Of a stretch of 60,362 nucleotides of DNA, positions 9,042 to 17,304 are shown in pieces. The DNA lies in the NCBI RefSeq assembly GCF_005217525.1, contig NZ_PNXQ01000016.1, positions 271,684 through 332,045 on the forward strand, given 5' to 3'. How positions within the stretch are numbered: the first letter of the stretch is position 1; each line of letters opens with the position of its first letter. The notes under the pieces are model-generated. The model saw only the letters and a list, made by a program, of their open reading frames with translations, ran no database searches and had not been told where the DNA came from. This stretch comes from Paenibacillus terrae. GTDB taxonomy: Bacteria; Bacillota; Bacilli; Paenibacillales; Paenibacillaceae. The position numbers and the translations under genes are program-made.

Positions 9042-10304
9042 ATGAACACATTCGAAGCACTGGAGTCCAATGTAAGATCCTATTGCAGAAGCTTTCCGGT
9101 TGTTTTCAACAAAGCGAAAAACGATGTGCTGTACACGGAGGCAGGAGAGGCATATATCGACTTTTTTGCCGGAGCAGGTGCCTTGAACTACGGGCATAAC
9201 AACGATTTTATGAAAAATCGGATTTTGGATTACTTGACCTCAGATCGGATCATGCACGGTCTGGATATGTACACAACGGCGAAACAGGAGTTTATTGAGT
9301 CTTTCTCCGAGCATATTCTCCAGCCCAAGGACTTGAATTATAAGCTGCAATTTTGCGGACCAACGGGAACCAATGCGGTAGAGGCAGCGCTGAAGCTTGC
9401 ACGCAAAGTCAAAAAAAGAAATGGGATTTTTGCTTTTATGGGCGCATTTCATGGCATGTCTCTAGGAAGTTTGTCCGTTACCAGTAACAACTCCATGAGA
9501 GAGAGTGCCGGTGTATCCCTAAATAACGTTACCTTCATCCCCTTTAACAGTACGTTTAACGGCTTGGATACCATTTTGTATATGGAGCAGCTTTTAACAG
9601 ATACCCATTCCGGGGTGGAAAAGCCAGCGGCCATCATTCTGGAAACGGTACAGGCTGAAGGTGGTATTAACATTGCCGATACTGAATGGCTGCGTGACTT
9701 GAGACAACTGTGCGATGATCATGATATTTTGCTGATTGTTGACGATATTCAGGTCGGCTGCGGTCGGGTCGGATCGTTCTTCTCGTTTGAGCGTGCGGGT
9801 ATTGTTCCTGATATGGTCGTTTTGTCCAAGTCGATCAGTGGCTATGGTTTGCCGATGTCACTGCTGTTGCTCAAGCCGGAGTTGGATATTTGGAGCCCTG
9901 GCGAGCACAATGGTACCTTCCGGGGGAACCAGCTTGCTTTTGTCGCCGCCAAGGCTGCGCTGGAGTTCAGGGATACGGTAGGGCTGGAAGCACAGGTAAA
10001 AGAGAAAGAAGCTTTTGTTCAGCAATTTTTGTATGAACATATTCAAACGATTGACCCTCTCATTGACATTCGCGGCTTGGGACTAATCTGGGGCATTGAT
10101 GTGTCACCTCTGGGAGAAACCTTTGCCAAAGAAGTAGCTGCTCTTTGCTTTAGCAGGGGGCTCATTATTGAGCGGGCTGGACGTAACGATACGGTGATTA
10201 AAATTATGCCTGCGCTAACGATCAGCTTGGAAAACCTGCGTCAAGGCTGCAACATCATTAAAGAAAGCATGGTTCAGGTGTCCAGCACACTGGTTACTTT
10301 GTAA
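9042..10304 (+). CDS. ectB: Diaminobutyrate-2-oxoglutarate aminotransferase (EctB-like)
   Basis: PLP-dependent class III aminotransferase, 420 residues, that makes L-2,4-diaminobutyrate from aspartate semialdehyde using glutamate. Family marks are FCGPTGTNAVEAALKLAR (PLP phosphate pocket), GAFHGMSLGS, the cofactor-binding Asp in LIVDDIQVGCGR, Schiff-base Lys263 in VLSKSISGYG and the NGTFRGNQLAFVAA substrate loop, all typical of EctB/DABA transaminases. GGGAGG lies before the ATG. The other ectoine genes (ectA, ectC) are absent here, so the product probably serves diaminobutyrate-rich peptides such as polymyxins. This last point is inference from what is known of P. polymyxa, not from this sequence. 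It is monocistronic: a promoter lies upstream and a terminator directly downstream. Confidence 0.88.
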   Translation: MNTFEALESNVRSYCRSFPVVFNKAKNDVLYTEAGEAYIDFFAGAGALNYGHNNDFMKNRILDYLTSDRIMHGLDMYTTAKQEFIESFSEHILQPKDLNYKLQFCGPTGTNAVEAALKLARKVKKRNGIFAFMGAFHGMSLGSLSVTSNNSMRESAGVSLNNVTFIPFNSTFNGLDTILYMEQLLTDTHSGVEKPAAIILETVQAEGGINIADTEWLRDLRQLCDDHDILLIVDDIQVGCGRVGSFFSFERAGIVPDMVVLSKSISGYGLPMSLLLLKPELDIWSPGEHNGTFRGNQLAFVAAKAALEFRDTVGLEAQVKEKEAFVQQFLYEHIQTIDPLIDIRGLGLIWGIDVSPLGETFAKEVAALCFSRGLIIERAGRNDTVIKIMPALTISLENLRQGCNIIKESMVQVSSTLVTL

Positions 10305-10316
10305 TCTTCCAAAATC

Positions 10317-10390
10317 AAAAAATCCCCTTGGTCGGTAGACTGCCACGTTCTGCTTCACAGCAAGTGGCAGCTCCAAGCAAGGGGATTTTT
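10317..10390 (+). terminator. Intrinsic terminator after ectB
   Basis: AAAATCCCCTTG pairs with CAAGGGGATTTT, enclosing a second helix CTGCCAC (10340-10346) / GTGGCAG (10364-10370). The stem is flanked by A and T runs, so it could work in both directions and also end the convergent reductase transcript. Confidence 0.92.
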
Positions 10391-10407
10391 GCAAAATCCT
10401 CATTCAA

Positions 10408-10926
10408 TTAAGAAGTAACGGTTTGCGCATAGTTTTGCGCGGATTGCTCCAACTGCTCATCGGTCAGTACCGCAGCACCATATTGTACAAAATAAGGGAG
10501 CAATTTGGCACCAATCAAGTGGCTTGTAGCTTCGAGAGGTCTCAACAGCTCTTCGATTGTGTATCTGTTCCGTCCGTCATGTTGATAGTTTTCCTCTAAA
10601 CTCGCAGCAGACAAGGCGATCAACAACTCTTTACCCTCCAATTTGTCACCCCCGCTTCCAAAAGCCCAGCCGTAAGTCAGAACCTCATCTTCCCATTTTT
10701 TCAGCAGGGAAGGGGTGCTGTACCAGTAAAAAGGGAATTGCAGTACAATACGGTCATGCTGCTCCAGCAGTTCCTGCTCTTGAGCTACATTGATTTTCTC
10801 ATCAGGGTATACTTCATACAGGTTGTGAATAGTCACGCCGGGTTGCTTCTTGAGCTCTTGGACCCATCTTTTGTTAACACGGGACTCCGCAAGATTAGGG
10901 TGGGTTACAATAACAAGTGTTGACAT
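10408..10926 (-). CDS. Flavodoxin-fold NAD(P)H oxidoreductase (YwrO/MdaB/KefF-like)
   Basis: Cytosolic FMN-dependent quinone or azo reductase of about 172 residues. The N-terminal STLVIVTHPNLAESRVNK forms the FMN phosphate loop. QFPFYWYSTPSLLKKWEDEVLTYG, taken in its two halves (QFPFYWYSTP, LLKKWEDEVL), is the family signature, and the GGDKLEGKELLIA stretch follows. The start was set at 10926 because AAAGGAGAT lies right before it; an ATG at 10938 touches that sequence and cannot use it. Such enzymes detoxify quinones by two-electron reduction and are usually repressed by HxlR/MarR-type regulators. A palindrome overlaps its promoter, but the regulator is not adjacent. Confidence 0.88.
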   Translation of the reverse strand: MSTLVIVTHPNLAESRVNKRWVQELKKQPGVTIHNLYEVYPDEKINVAQEQELLEQHDRIVLQFPFYWYSTPSLLKKWEDEVLTYGWAFGSGGDKLEGKELLIALSAASLEENYQHDGRNRYTIEELLRPLEATSHLIGAKLLPYFVQYGAAVLTDEQLEQSAQNYAQTVTS

Positions 10927-10986
10927 GGTGAAAAACATCTCCTTTAACTTAGTTTATGTAAGTAAATTACCAATACACATGTAACT

Positions 10987-11015
10987 ATTTTAGTTTCAAC
11001 TAATAAGATTGTCAA
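10987..11015 (-). promoter_or_regulatory. Promoter with overlapping palindromic operator for the reductase
   Basis: On the minus strand TTGACA (11015-11010) and TAAAAT (10992-10987) are 17 bp apart. TTAGTT-TC-AACTAA at 10990-11003 lies between and over the -10, a typical place for a repressor site. Confidence 0.65.
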
Positions 11016-11042
11016 CTCCTTAAATTTTTAAGCTCTGCATAC

Positions 11043-11073
11043 AAAAAAACTCCGGCAAGCTTATGCAGGAGTC
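11043..11073 (-). terminator. Intrinsic terminator after the GGDEF gene
   Basis: Minus strand GACTCC...GGAGT stem followed by seven T. Confidence 0.8.
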
Positions 11074-11096
11074 TCATCAAATGAAATATTTTTACT

Positions 11097-12218
11097 TCAA
11101 GCGATATGGTTAAGCCCAGCAACAATTTTATTTTTTCCAGAACGCTTGGCTTTATACAGATAGTCATCTGCTCCCTGGAAGAATGTATCTTTGTTCATTT
11201 CTTCCGAATAGCTTTTTAATCCGATGCTTACGGTCACAGAAACTCTTTGCAATTTGTCTTCAAAGGTCTTTTTCTCTACTTCACGCCGGATGTTCTCGAC
11301 AATCTGATAAGCTTCCTCAAAAGTATGCTCGAACATCAGAATAGCAAATTCCTCACCGCCATATCGGGCTGCAATGTCATTGGCTGTAATCTGCTCTGTA
11401 ATGATTTGTGAGATGCTCTCCAAAATTTTATCTCCAAACTGGTGTCCGTACGTGTCATTAATTTTCTTGAAATTATCAATATCTACTACCGCTAAATGGA
11501 TAATAGCACCTTGCTTGGCATATTCGAGCGCTTTCTCATAAAAAGTTTGAAACGATAAATGATTGTATAGCTTTGTCAGTCCATCGGTCATTGACATTTT
11601 GCTTATAATCGCGTTGCTGATCATTAGTTCCTGCTGTGCGTGCTGTGTTTTATACAAATCTACTAGCAGATCACGACCGCTGGCTTGAATGATGAGCGCA
11701 ATAAAGGTGGACATAATCAAAAATGCCGGAATGGCTACGATGTCAAAGTCCGATAAGGAGGTATGGAACGAGCCGTCAATTGCAAGCAAGGAAAAAAAGA
11801 CTACAACTTGTAAGACAAAGGAAAGCCATATCAGCCGACGATTGAAAAACAGGATGGATGAGAAAACAGGCAACAAGCACAATGCTGTAATAATCCGGAC
11901 ATCATAGTTTAAACGAATAATCACCCAGCAAATAACTGTACTTGCCATAAACAGGATTACGAAAGAAAACCTGTTGCATTTATGATGAGCCAGCTCTGCA
12001 AGTAAGTTGGAACCGCACATGATTAGCGTGGGAACAATGAGGGTTTCAACGTAAAATTCATAAGGTGTAGCACGATAGTCGAGAAATAGATAGCTTCCAA
12101 GCTGGGCAATAAAATGTACTGCTATAATCATCCAGTAAAGCAATAGCATTTTGCGTACCCAGCGACCTTGCTTTGTATTATAATCCAATGTTTGAGTATC
12201 CCGTTTTGTTCTATTCAT
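11097..12218 (-). CDS. Membrane-bound diguanylate cyclase (GGDEF)
   Basis: Makes c-di-GMP from GTP. About six hydrophobic segments fill residues 20-200, then a GGDEF domain covers the last 165 residues with MTDGLTKLYNH, the Mg-binding DIDNFKKINDTYGHQFGD and the active-site loop RYGGEEFAIL. The loop is GGEEF, an active variant. No RxxD inhibitory site is obvious just before it. The ATG at 12218 (MNRTKRD, after GGTGACAATC) was preferred over one at 12251, which lies directly behind a TATAAT and would give a leaderless message. It is transcribed alone; a terminator follows. The N-terminal sensor is not recognised. Confidence 0.9.
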   Translation of the reverse strand: MNRTKRDTQTLDYNTKQGRWVRKMLLLYWMIIAVHFIAQLGSYLFLDYRATPYEFYVETLIVPTLIMCGSNLLAELAHHKCNRFSFVILFMASTVICWVIIRLNYDVRIITALCLLPVFSSILFFNRRLIWLSFVLQVVVFFSLLAIDGSFHTSLSDFDIVAIPAFLIMSTFIALIIQASGRDLLVDLYKTQHAQQELMISNAIISKMSMTDGLTKLYNHLSFQTFYEKALEYAKQGAIIHLAVVDIDNFKKINDTYGHQFGDKILESISQIITEQITANDIAARYGGEEFAILMFEHTFEEAYQIVENIRREVEKKTFEDKLQRVSVTVSIGLKSYSEEMNKDTFFQGADDYLYKAKRSGKNKIVAGLNHIA

Positions 12219-12257
12219 GATTGTCACCACACTTAATGTATCTTTAGCCATTCTCGT

Positions 12258-12286
12258 ATTATAAGATACTATGTGATGAAGTTGAA
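12258..12286 (-). promoter_or_regulatory. Probable promoter of the GGDEF gene
   Basis: Minus strand TATAAT at 12263-12258 with TTCAAC at 12286-12281, spacer 17 bp. Confidence 0.5.
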
Positions 12287-12313
12287 GCTAAATTTTTAGA
12301 GGGTAAGCACTTG

Positions 12314-14749
12314 TTAGCCCAGCAACACGTGTACCTGATGAATAGCACCATCTCCTGCAATCGGCAGAACATTGTCCGTGAGAGGGGTACCATCTAGTGT
12401 GACTGTTGCTACACCCTTGGATATATGTTGTGGATTCATGATTTGGATCACGTAGGTATCGCCTCGGAAGACACGAGTGATTGTAAATTCATCCCAAGCT
12501 TTAGGAATGCACGGATCAATGCGCAGACCTTCCCATTCCGGCTGAATGCCAAGAATAGACTGCGTAATGGCTACAAAGTTCCACGCCGCTGTGCCGGTCA
12601 GCCAGGAATTTTTGGCTTCGCCTTCACGAATGGCATCCTTACCCGCAATCATTTGCGCATATACATAAGGCTCGGTGCGGTGGATGTCGCTGATGTCCTC
12701 CAGATAGGCTGGAGCAATTTTGCTATACAGCTCAAATGCACGATCCCCACGGCCAATCACGGCCTCCGCCATCATAATCCACGGGTTATTGTGACAGAAG
12801 ATGCCCGCATTTTCCTTGTACCCTGGAGGATAAGAGGATATTTCACCCAGATTGATGTAATAGCGGGAATAAGGCGGATTTTGCAGCACAATGCCATAGG
12901 GAGTCTCCAGCCGATCCCGTGTAGAGTCGAGCGCTTTTTGAGCCAGACCTTCCTCAACGCCGATTCCGGCCATTACGCAAAAACCCTGCGGCTCAATAAA
13001 AATTTGGCCTTCCTCACAAGCCTTGCTGCCGACCTTGTTCCCATAGTGGTCGTAGGCTCGCAGAAACCACTCCCCATCAAAGCCATGCTCTAAAGTGGCT
13101 GCTCGCATCCGATCCACATGGGCTTGCGCCGTGGCTGCTTCCTCATCTAATCCTCTGCGCTTGCACAGCTCGATAAAATCCGGTCCTGTATATACGAAGA
13201 GTCCGGCGATGAATACCGATTCCGCTGTGCGGCCCTCCAAATTTTGAGTGGTCTGATAGGGCTCATCAGGTGTGGCGGAAAAACAGTTCAGATTCAAGCA
13301 GTCGTTCCAATCTGCCCGGCCAATCAGTGGAAGACCATGCGGGCCAAGATTGTTAACCACATGATAAAAGGATCGCTTCAAATGCTCAAACAGGGTAGCT
13401 GTATGCTCTTCATTCCCATCGAAGGGCACCTGTTCGTCTAATATGGCGAAGTCTCCCGTTTCCTTGATATACGCAGCGGTGCCGACAATTAGCCACAGCG
13501 GATCATCGTTGAAACCGCCACCGACCTCGTGGTTTCCTTTTTTGGTTAAAGGCTGGTACTGATGATAAGCCCCGCCGTTATCAAATTGAGTGGAAGCGAT
13601 ATCGATAATCCGTTCCCGCGCCCGCTCCGGTATTTGGTGGACAAAGCCGAGCAAATCCTGATTCGAATCCCGGAAACCCATTCCACGTCCGATGCCGGAT
13701 TCGAAATACGAAGCGGAACGCGACATATTGAACGTAACCATACATTGATACGGGTTCCATATATTCACCATCCGGTTCAGCTTATCGTCGTGGCTCTGAA
13801 TGGTGTACTTGGAGAGCAGATTGTTCCAATAGGCCCGCAGCTCACTTAAGGCTCGTTCAACATCGGCTTCCTCCGCGAATTGAGCAATCATGGCATGGGC
13901 CTGCTTTTTGTTAATCACACCAGGAGATTCCCATTTTTCATCCTCCGGATTTTCCACATAACCAAGTACAAAGTGAAGACCCGTTTCTTCACCTGGCTCC
14001 AAGGTTACTTCGATGCAATGCGACCCTACAGGCGACCATCCGCTGGCCACAGAGTTCGAGGCTTGCCCGGCGGTGACGGTTTGCGGCTGATCCAGCCCGT
14101 TGTATAGTCCCAGAAAAGCTTCACGGTCTGTATCGAATCCTGCCAGCTGGCGATTGACTGAGAAGAAAGCATAGTGGTTGCGACGCTCACGATATTCCGT
14201 TTTATGATAGATGACGGAGTCCTGTATTTCGACCTCGCCCGTGTTCAGGTTGCGTTGAAAATTGGTCATATCGTCATAGGCGTTCCACAGGCAAAATTCC
14301 ACGAAAGAGAAGAGCTTGATCCTTTTAGTCTGTGCAGAAGTGTTCTGAAGCTTGACCTGATGTACTTCGCCATCAAAGGACAGCGGTACAAAAGCCAACT
14401 GCGTGGCCCGAATACCGTTACGTTCACCCATAATTGACGTATAGCCAAGCCCATGTCGGCACTCATACAGATCCAGCTCCCGTTTGACCGGCATCCAGCC
14501 TGGAGTCCAGTAATCCCCTTCATCATGAATATAAAAATAGCGGCCGCCGTTATCGACAGGAATATTGTTGTAACGATACCTTGTTAAGCGACGTAAACGC
14601 GCATCCCGGTAAAATGCATAGCCGCCGCCTGTATTGGAGATCAGTCCAAAAAATCGTTCGTTGCCTAAATAATTGATCCAGGGATAAGGGGTTTGAGGGG
14701 TGTGGATGACATATTCTTGTTTAGCATCATCGAAGAAACCGTACTTCAT
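12314..14749 (-). CDS. Cellobiose phosphorylase (GH94)
   Basis: Cytosolic enzyme that splits cellobiose with phosphate into glucose and glucose-1-phosphate, saving one ATP. Its 811 residues match the family length. The N-terminal beta-sandwich begins with [13 protein letters not shown] and [10 protein letters not shown]. The alpha/alpha barrel contains [39 protein letters not shown] and the general acid in [11 protein letters not shown] (Asp483). The last 60 residues form the jelly roll. GAGAGGAG precedes the ATG. It is transcribed away from the thioesterase gene. With the GH48 cellulase nearby it completes a route from crystalline cellulose to glucose-1-phosphate. Confidence 0.95.
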   Translation of the reverse strand: MKYGFFDDAKQEYVIHTPQTPYPWINYLGNERFFGLISNTGGGYAFYRDARLRRLTRYRYNNIPVDNGGRYFYIHDEGDYWTPGWMPVKRELDLYECRHGLGYTSIMGERNGIRATQLAFVPLSFDGEVHQVKLQNTSAQTKRIKLFSFVEFCLWNAYDDMTNFQRNLNTGEVEIQDSVIYHKTEYRERRNHYAFFSVNRQLAGFDTDREAFLGLYNGLDQPQTVTAGQASNSVASGWSPVGSHCIEVTLEPGEETGLHFVLGYVENPEDEKWESPGVINKKQAHAMIAQFAEEADVERALSELRAYWNNLLSKYTIQSHDDKLNRMVNIWNPYQCMVTFNMSRSASYFESGIGRGMGFRDSNQDLLGFVHQIPERARERIIDIASTQFDNGGAYHQYQPLTKKGNHEVGGGFNDDPLWLIVGTAAYIKETGDFAILDEQVPFDGNEEHTATLFEHLKRSFYHVVNNLGPHGLPLIGRADWNDCLNLNCFSATPDEPYQTTQNLEGRTAESVFIAGLFVYTGPDFIELCKRRGLDEEAATAQAHVDRMRAATLEHGFDGEWFLRAYDHYGNKVGSKACEEGQIFIEPQGFCVMAGIGVEEGLAQKALDSTRDRLETPYGIVLQNPPYSRYYINLGEISSYPPGYKENAGIFCHNNPWIMMAEAVIGRGDRAFELYSKIAPAYLEDISDIHRTEPYVYAQMIAGKDAIREGEAKNSWLTGTAAWNFVAITQSILGIQPEWEGLRIDPCIPKAWDEFTITRVFRGDTYVIQIMNPQHISKGVATVTLDGTPLTDNVLPIAGDGAIHQVHVLLG

Positions 14750-14972
14750 GGCGCAGAACTCCTCTCGAATTTACAGAAATAAGGCCAAACACATTATTAT
14801 ATTCAAACATGAAGCTGTTCTTCCTAAAAGAAGCGGTTTCCTGCCTGATGCAAAAGATGCTTGATTTCCCCGACCTTGTTTCTTGAATTTGCAAAATATT
14901 TGAAATGGGTAAATATACCTCTTTATGCTAAAATGAAAGAGTTAGCACTCAGCATGGCAGGAGGTTGCAAGG

Positions 14973-15707
14973 ATGGCACGCATCACATTGTTTTTCATTC
15001 CATATGCAGGCGGATCAGCATCGGTCAGCTTCAAATGGAAAAAGCTGCTGCTTCCGCAGATTAAGCTTGTTCCGCTGGAACTGGCGGGCAGAGGTATTCG
15101 TTCTGGAGAACCGTTAAAGGATAGCATCGAGGAAATGAGTAAGGATTTACTGCTCAAAATCAGTCAAGAGATAGCCCCTGGCGATCCTTATGCAATATAC
15201 GGTCACAGCATGGGAACGATGATCGCTTTCGAGCTGTATTACAAGCTGGTGGCTGGCGGTTATGGCAAACCTGCTCATCTGTTCGTATCTGGTGGACGGG
15301 CACCGCATGTCCCAAGAGATTTCCCGTGGGCCCATGATCTGCCCGCAGAGCAGTTCAGGACACATTTACAGCGATATGGTCAGCTTTCAGAGGCTATTTT
15401 TGACAACCGCGAATTGTATGACTATTTTATCCCGGTGCTAAGAGCGGACTTCAAAGCCGTTGAGACGTATGAGTACATGACTCCAGCCGTACCTTTGAAT
15501 TGTTCGGTCACAGCATTGACAGGGCTGACCGATAACACAATGACCTTGCAGGATGCGGAGGCGTGGGGGCAGCATACGGATCAGAATTTTCGTATTTTCA
15601 CCTTTGATGGAGGTCACTTTTTTATTCATGACGAGGTGGAGCAGATTACGCAAATCATTAATGAGACCTTGGAACGCAGTGCTGTAGCAAGTAGAATGCA
15701 ACATTAA
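14973..15707 (+). CDS. Type II thioesterase (SrfD/GrsT-like)
   Basis: Alpha/beta hydrolase of 244 residues that removes wrong or stalled acyl groups from NRPS or PKS carrier proteins. The N-terminal FFIPYAGGSA forms the oxyanion region, the nucleophile is Ser79 in YGHSMGTM, and the catalytic His is about 215 in DGGHFFIH. GLTDNTMTLQDAEAW carries the likely acid. GGAGG lies before the ATG. Such genes normally sit inside an assembly-line cluster. Here the nearest one is the PKS 11 kb downstream, so it is an orphan that may serve that PKS or distant clusters. It is followed 18 bp later by a TIM-barrel isomerase gene in apparent operon. Confidence 0.92.
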   Translation: MARITLFFIPYAGGSASVSFKWKKLLLPQIKLVPLELAGRGIRSGEPLKDSIEEMSKDLLLKISQEIAPGDPYAIYGHSMGTMIAFELYYKLVAGGYGKPAHLFVSGGRAPHVPRDFPWAHDLPAEQFRTHLQRYGQLSEAIFDNRELYDYFIPVLRADFKAVETYEYMTPAVPLNCSVTALTGLTDNTMTLQDAEAWGQHTDQNFRIFTFDGGHFFIHDEVEQITQIINETLERSAVASRMQH

Positions 15708-15725
15708 AAAGAAGAGGTGATTTCA

Positions 15726-16583
15726 GTGACTGTAGGTGTACTGGCTCATTTATTTGGCAAGTTGCCTTATCACGAGTTGGCTGCAAAGGTAGGAGCAGCG
15801 GGCTTTACTCATATTCAACTGGCTCCGTGGAGAGCGATCAGTGATGTGGACTTTAATAAACCGGGAAAGTTCAGTCCGGGATTGGCACTGTCTATCGCGG
15901 AGGCATTCCGTCAGCATGGAGTATCTATATCGGTGCTTGGATGCTATTTGCATTTTTTCGAAAAGGATGAGGAGCTTCTACGTGAAAATGTAGAGCGCTT
16001 TAAAGAGCTGATCCGATATGCGAGCCTGTTAGGGGCACCGATGGTGGCAGCCGAAGTCGGACGTAATGAGGATGGAAGCGCATATACGGAACGAGACTGG
16101 AAGGTTGTAAAGGAAGTCGTGCGCGAATTAGCGGACGAGGCGGGAAAATGGGGCGTATTCGTCGGATTAGAGGCCGCTAACGATCATTTGGTCGGAACGG
16201 CGGTAGAGCTTGCTACCTTGCTGGAGGAAGTGCCGTCATCCCAGATCGGTGTAGTAATTGATCCGGGCAATCTGCTGAAAACGGAAAATCTGGCACGGCA
16301 GGATGAGGTTATCCGCGAAGCGTTCCAATTACTAGGACCTCGAATTATAGCGGCCCATGCCAAAGACCGGCGTTTGTCATCGACAGGTGAGATCGAGACC
16401 GTACCGCCGGGTTTTGGTGACATGAACTATGGTCTATACATGGAGCTACTGGAACAGTACAAGCCGGGGGTTCACATCATTATGGAGGCCGCGCAGGAGC
16501 ACCAGATGGCTGAATCCAAACGCTACATCGAGGGTCATCGGTTAGCGGCTCAGAAGGTGCAAGAAGTACAGACGAAATCATAG
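15726..16583 (+). CDS. Sugar phosphate isomerase/epimerase family TIM-barrel protein
   Basis: Xylose-isomerase-like TIM barrel (AP endonuclease 2 superfamily), about 285 residues. Metal-ligand motifs are visible: GLEAAN (Glu after beta-5), VVIDPGNLL (Asp), AAHAKDRR (His and Asp) and the C-terminal IIMEAAQEH (Glu). GTG at 15726 was chosen because GAGGTGA lies five bases before it; an in-frame GTG at 15717 is part of that sequence. The substrate is unknown; relatives isomerise or epimerise ketoses and inositols. It is probably cotranscribed with the thioesterase. Confidence 0.85.
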   Translation: MTVGVLAHLFGKLPYHELAAKVGAAGFTHIQLAPWRAISDVDFNKPGKFSPGLALSIAEAFRQHGVSISVLGCYLHFFEKDEELLRENVERFKELIRYASLLGAPMVAAEVGRNEDGSAYTERDWKVVKEVVRELADEAGKWGVFVGLEAANDHLVGTAVELATLLEEVPSSQIGVVIDPGNLLKTENLARQDEVIREAFQLLGPRIIAAHAKDRRLSSTGEIETVPPGFGDMNYGLYMELLEQYKPGVHIIMEAAQEHQMAESKRYIEGHRLAAQKVQEVQTKS

Positions 16584-16611
16584 TATTCTTTCATATTCGG
16601 GAATTGCTCAG

Positions 16612-16646
16612 GAGACTTGGAAGCGTCTACTTTCCAAGTCTCTTTT
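16612..16646 (+). terminator. Intrinsic terminator after the isomerase gene
   Basis: GAGACTTGGAA and TTCCAAGTCTC form an 11-bp perfect stem followed by TTTT. Confidence 0.88.
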
Positions 16647-16658
16647 CATTAGCTATGT

Positions 16659-17027
16659 TTAACCTTGGACAACCGCCACAATCACAAGCACCCAGCTTGT
16701 CAAGAAAGCCACCCCGCCAATCGGGGTAATCGCTCCGAGCTTCTTCAGACCGGACAAGCTAAGGGCATACAAACTGCCGGAGAACAGGAGAATACCTGCT
16801 AGCATTACCCAGCCTGCGGTAACAATCAGAGAAGAATGGACCAGATTTCCTGCAACTACTCCGAGCAGAATCAAGCCCAAGCCATGAGCAATATGATATT
16901 GGATACCTGTCTGGAATATGCTCATCATGTCTGCGGAAAGTCTTTTTTTCAAAGCATGTGCTCCGAATGCTCCCAGAACTACAGCTAAAAACATCATTAT
17001 ACAACCAAGCAATAGCAAAACTTTCAT
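16659..17027 (-). CDS. DUF423 small membrane protein (YwdK-like)
   Basis: Protein of 122 residues with four hydrophobic segments. The first segment leads into GAFGAHALKKRLSADMMSIFQTG, recognisable as GAFGAHAL plus FQTGIQYHIAHGLGL, which is the DUF423 signature. The biochemical role is not known. The minus-strand ribosome binding site GGGAGG precedes the ATG at good distance. It stands alone between convergent and divergent neighbours. Confidence 0.9.
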   Translation of the reverse strand: MKVLLLLGCIMMFLAVVLGAFGAHALKKRLSADMMSIFQTGIQYHIAHGLGLILLGVVAGNLVHSSLIVTAGWVMLAGILLFSGSLYALSLSGLKKLGAITPIGGVAFLTSWVLVIVAVVQG

Positions 17028-17178
17028 GTTTTAACGCCTCCCTGTAAAATAGTACCGATTCCAATGGGATTCGTCAATTTTCGTTGTGAAGCTCTAAATA
17101 TATAGAATTTTTCGACTCTCATTTGATGTCTAATGTGGTATATTTTTTCCAGGGCCAATGCGAAGCATTTGGGGCTAT

Positions 17179-17235
17179 AGACAGCGTGTCCTCCACCTTT
17201 TTTTTGGGAAAGCGAGGTGATGATGCTGTCTTTTT
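17179..17235 (+). terminator. Hairpin with T-run in the leader of the GH48 gene, candidate attenuator
   Basis: AGACAGC (17179-17185) pairs with GCTGTCT (17225-17231), with an inner CACCT/AGGTG helix, followed by TTTTT. Just upstream another hairpin (GGGCCAATGC-GAA-GCATTTGGGGCT, about 17153-17176) precedes it. Two stacked helices with a terminator 70 bp before a cellulase start look like a regulated leader. The DUF423 gene diverges upstream, so no obvious transcript needs ending here. Confidence 0.6.
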
Positions 17236-17304
17236 GTGTTGTCGTTTCTCGAAATAAAATCTTATGTAAAGTCAAAATTGATAATGGAGAGGGTGAATGC
17301 AAAA

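Noticed and set aside
8918..9199. 93-codon frame with a hydrophobic stretch in the ectB leader
   Set aside because: It runs through the first 150 bases of ectB in another frame and lacks a ribosome binding site, so it is probably an accident of T-rich leader sequence.
12425..13093. 222-codon plus-strand frame inside the cellobiose phosphorylase gene
   Set aside because: It is antisense to an unambiguous GH94 gene, shows no domain and has no ribosome binding site.
17140..17235. c-di-GMP or other known riboswitch ahead of GH48
   Set aside because: The conserved cores of known classes were not found; only hairpins and a terminator can be supported.
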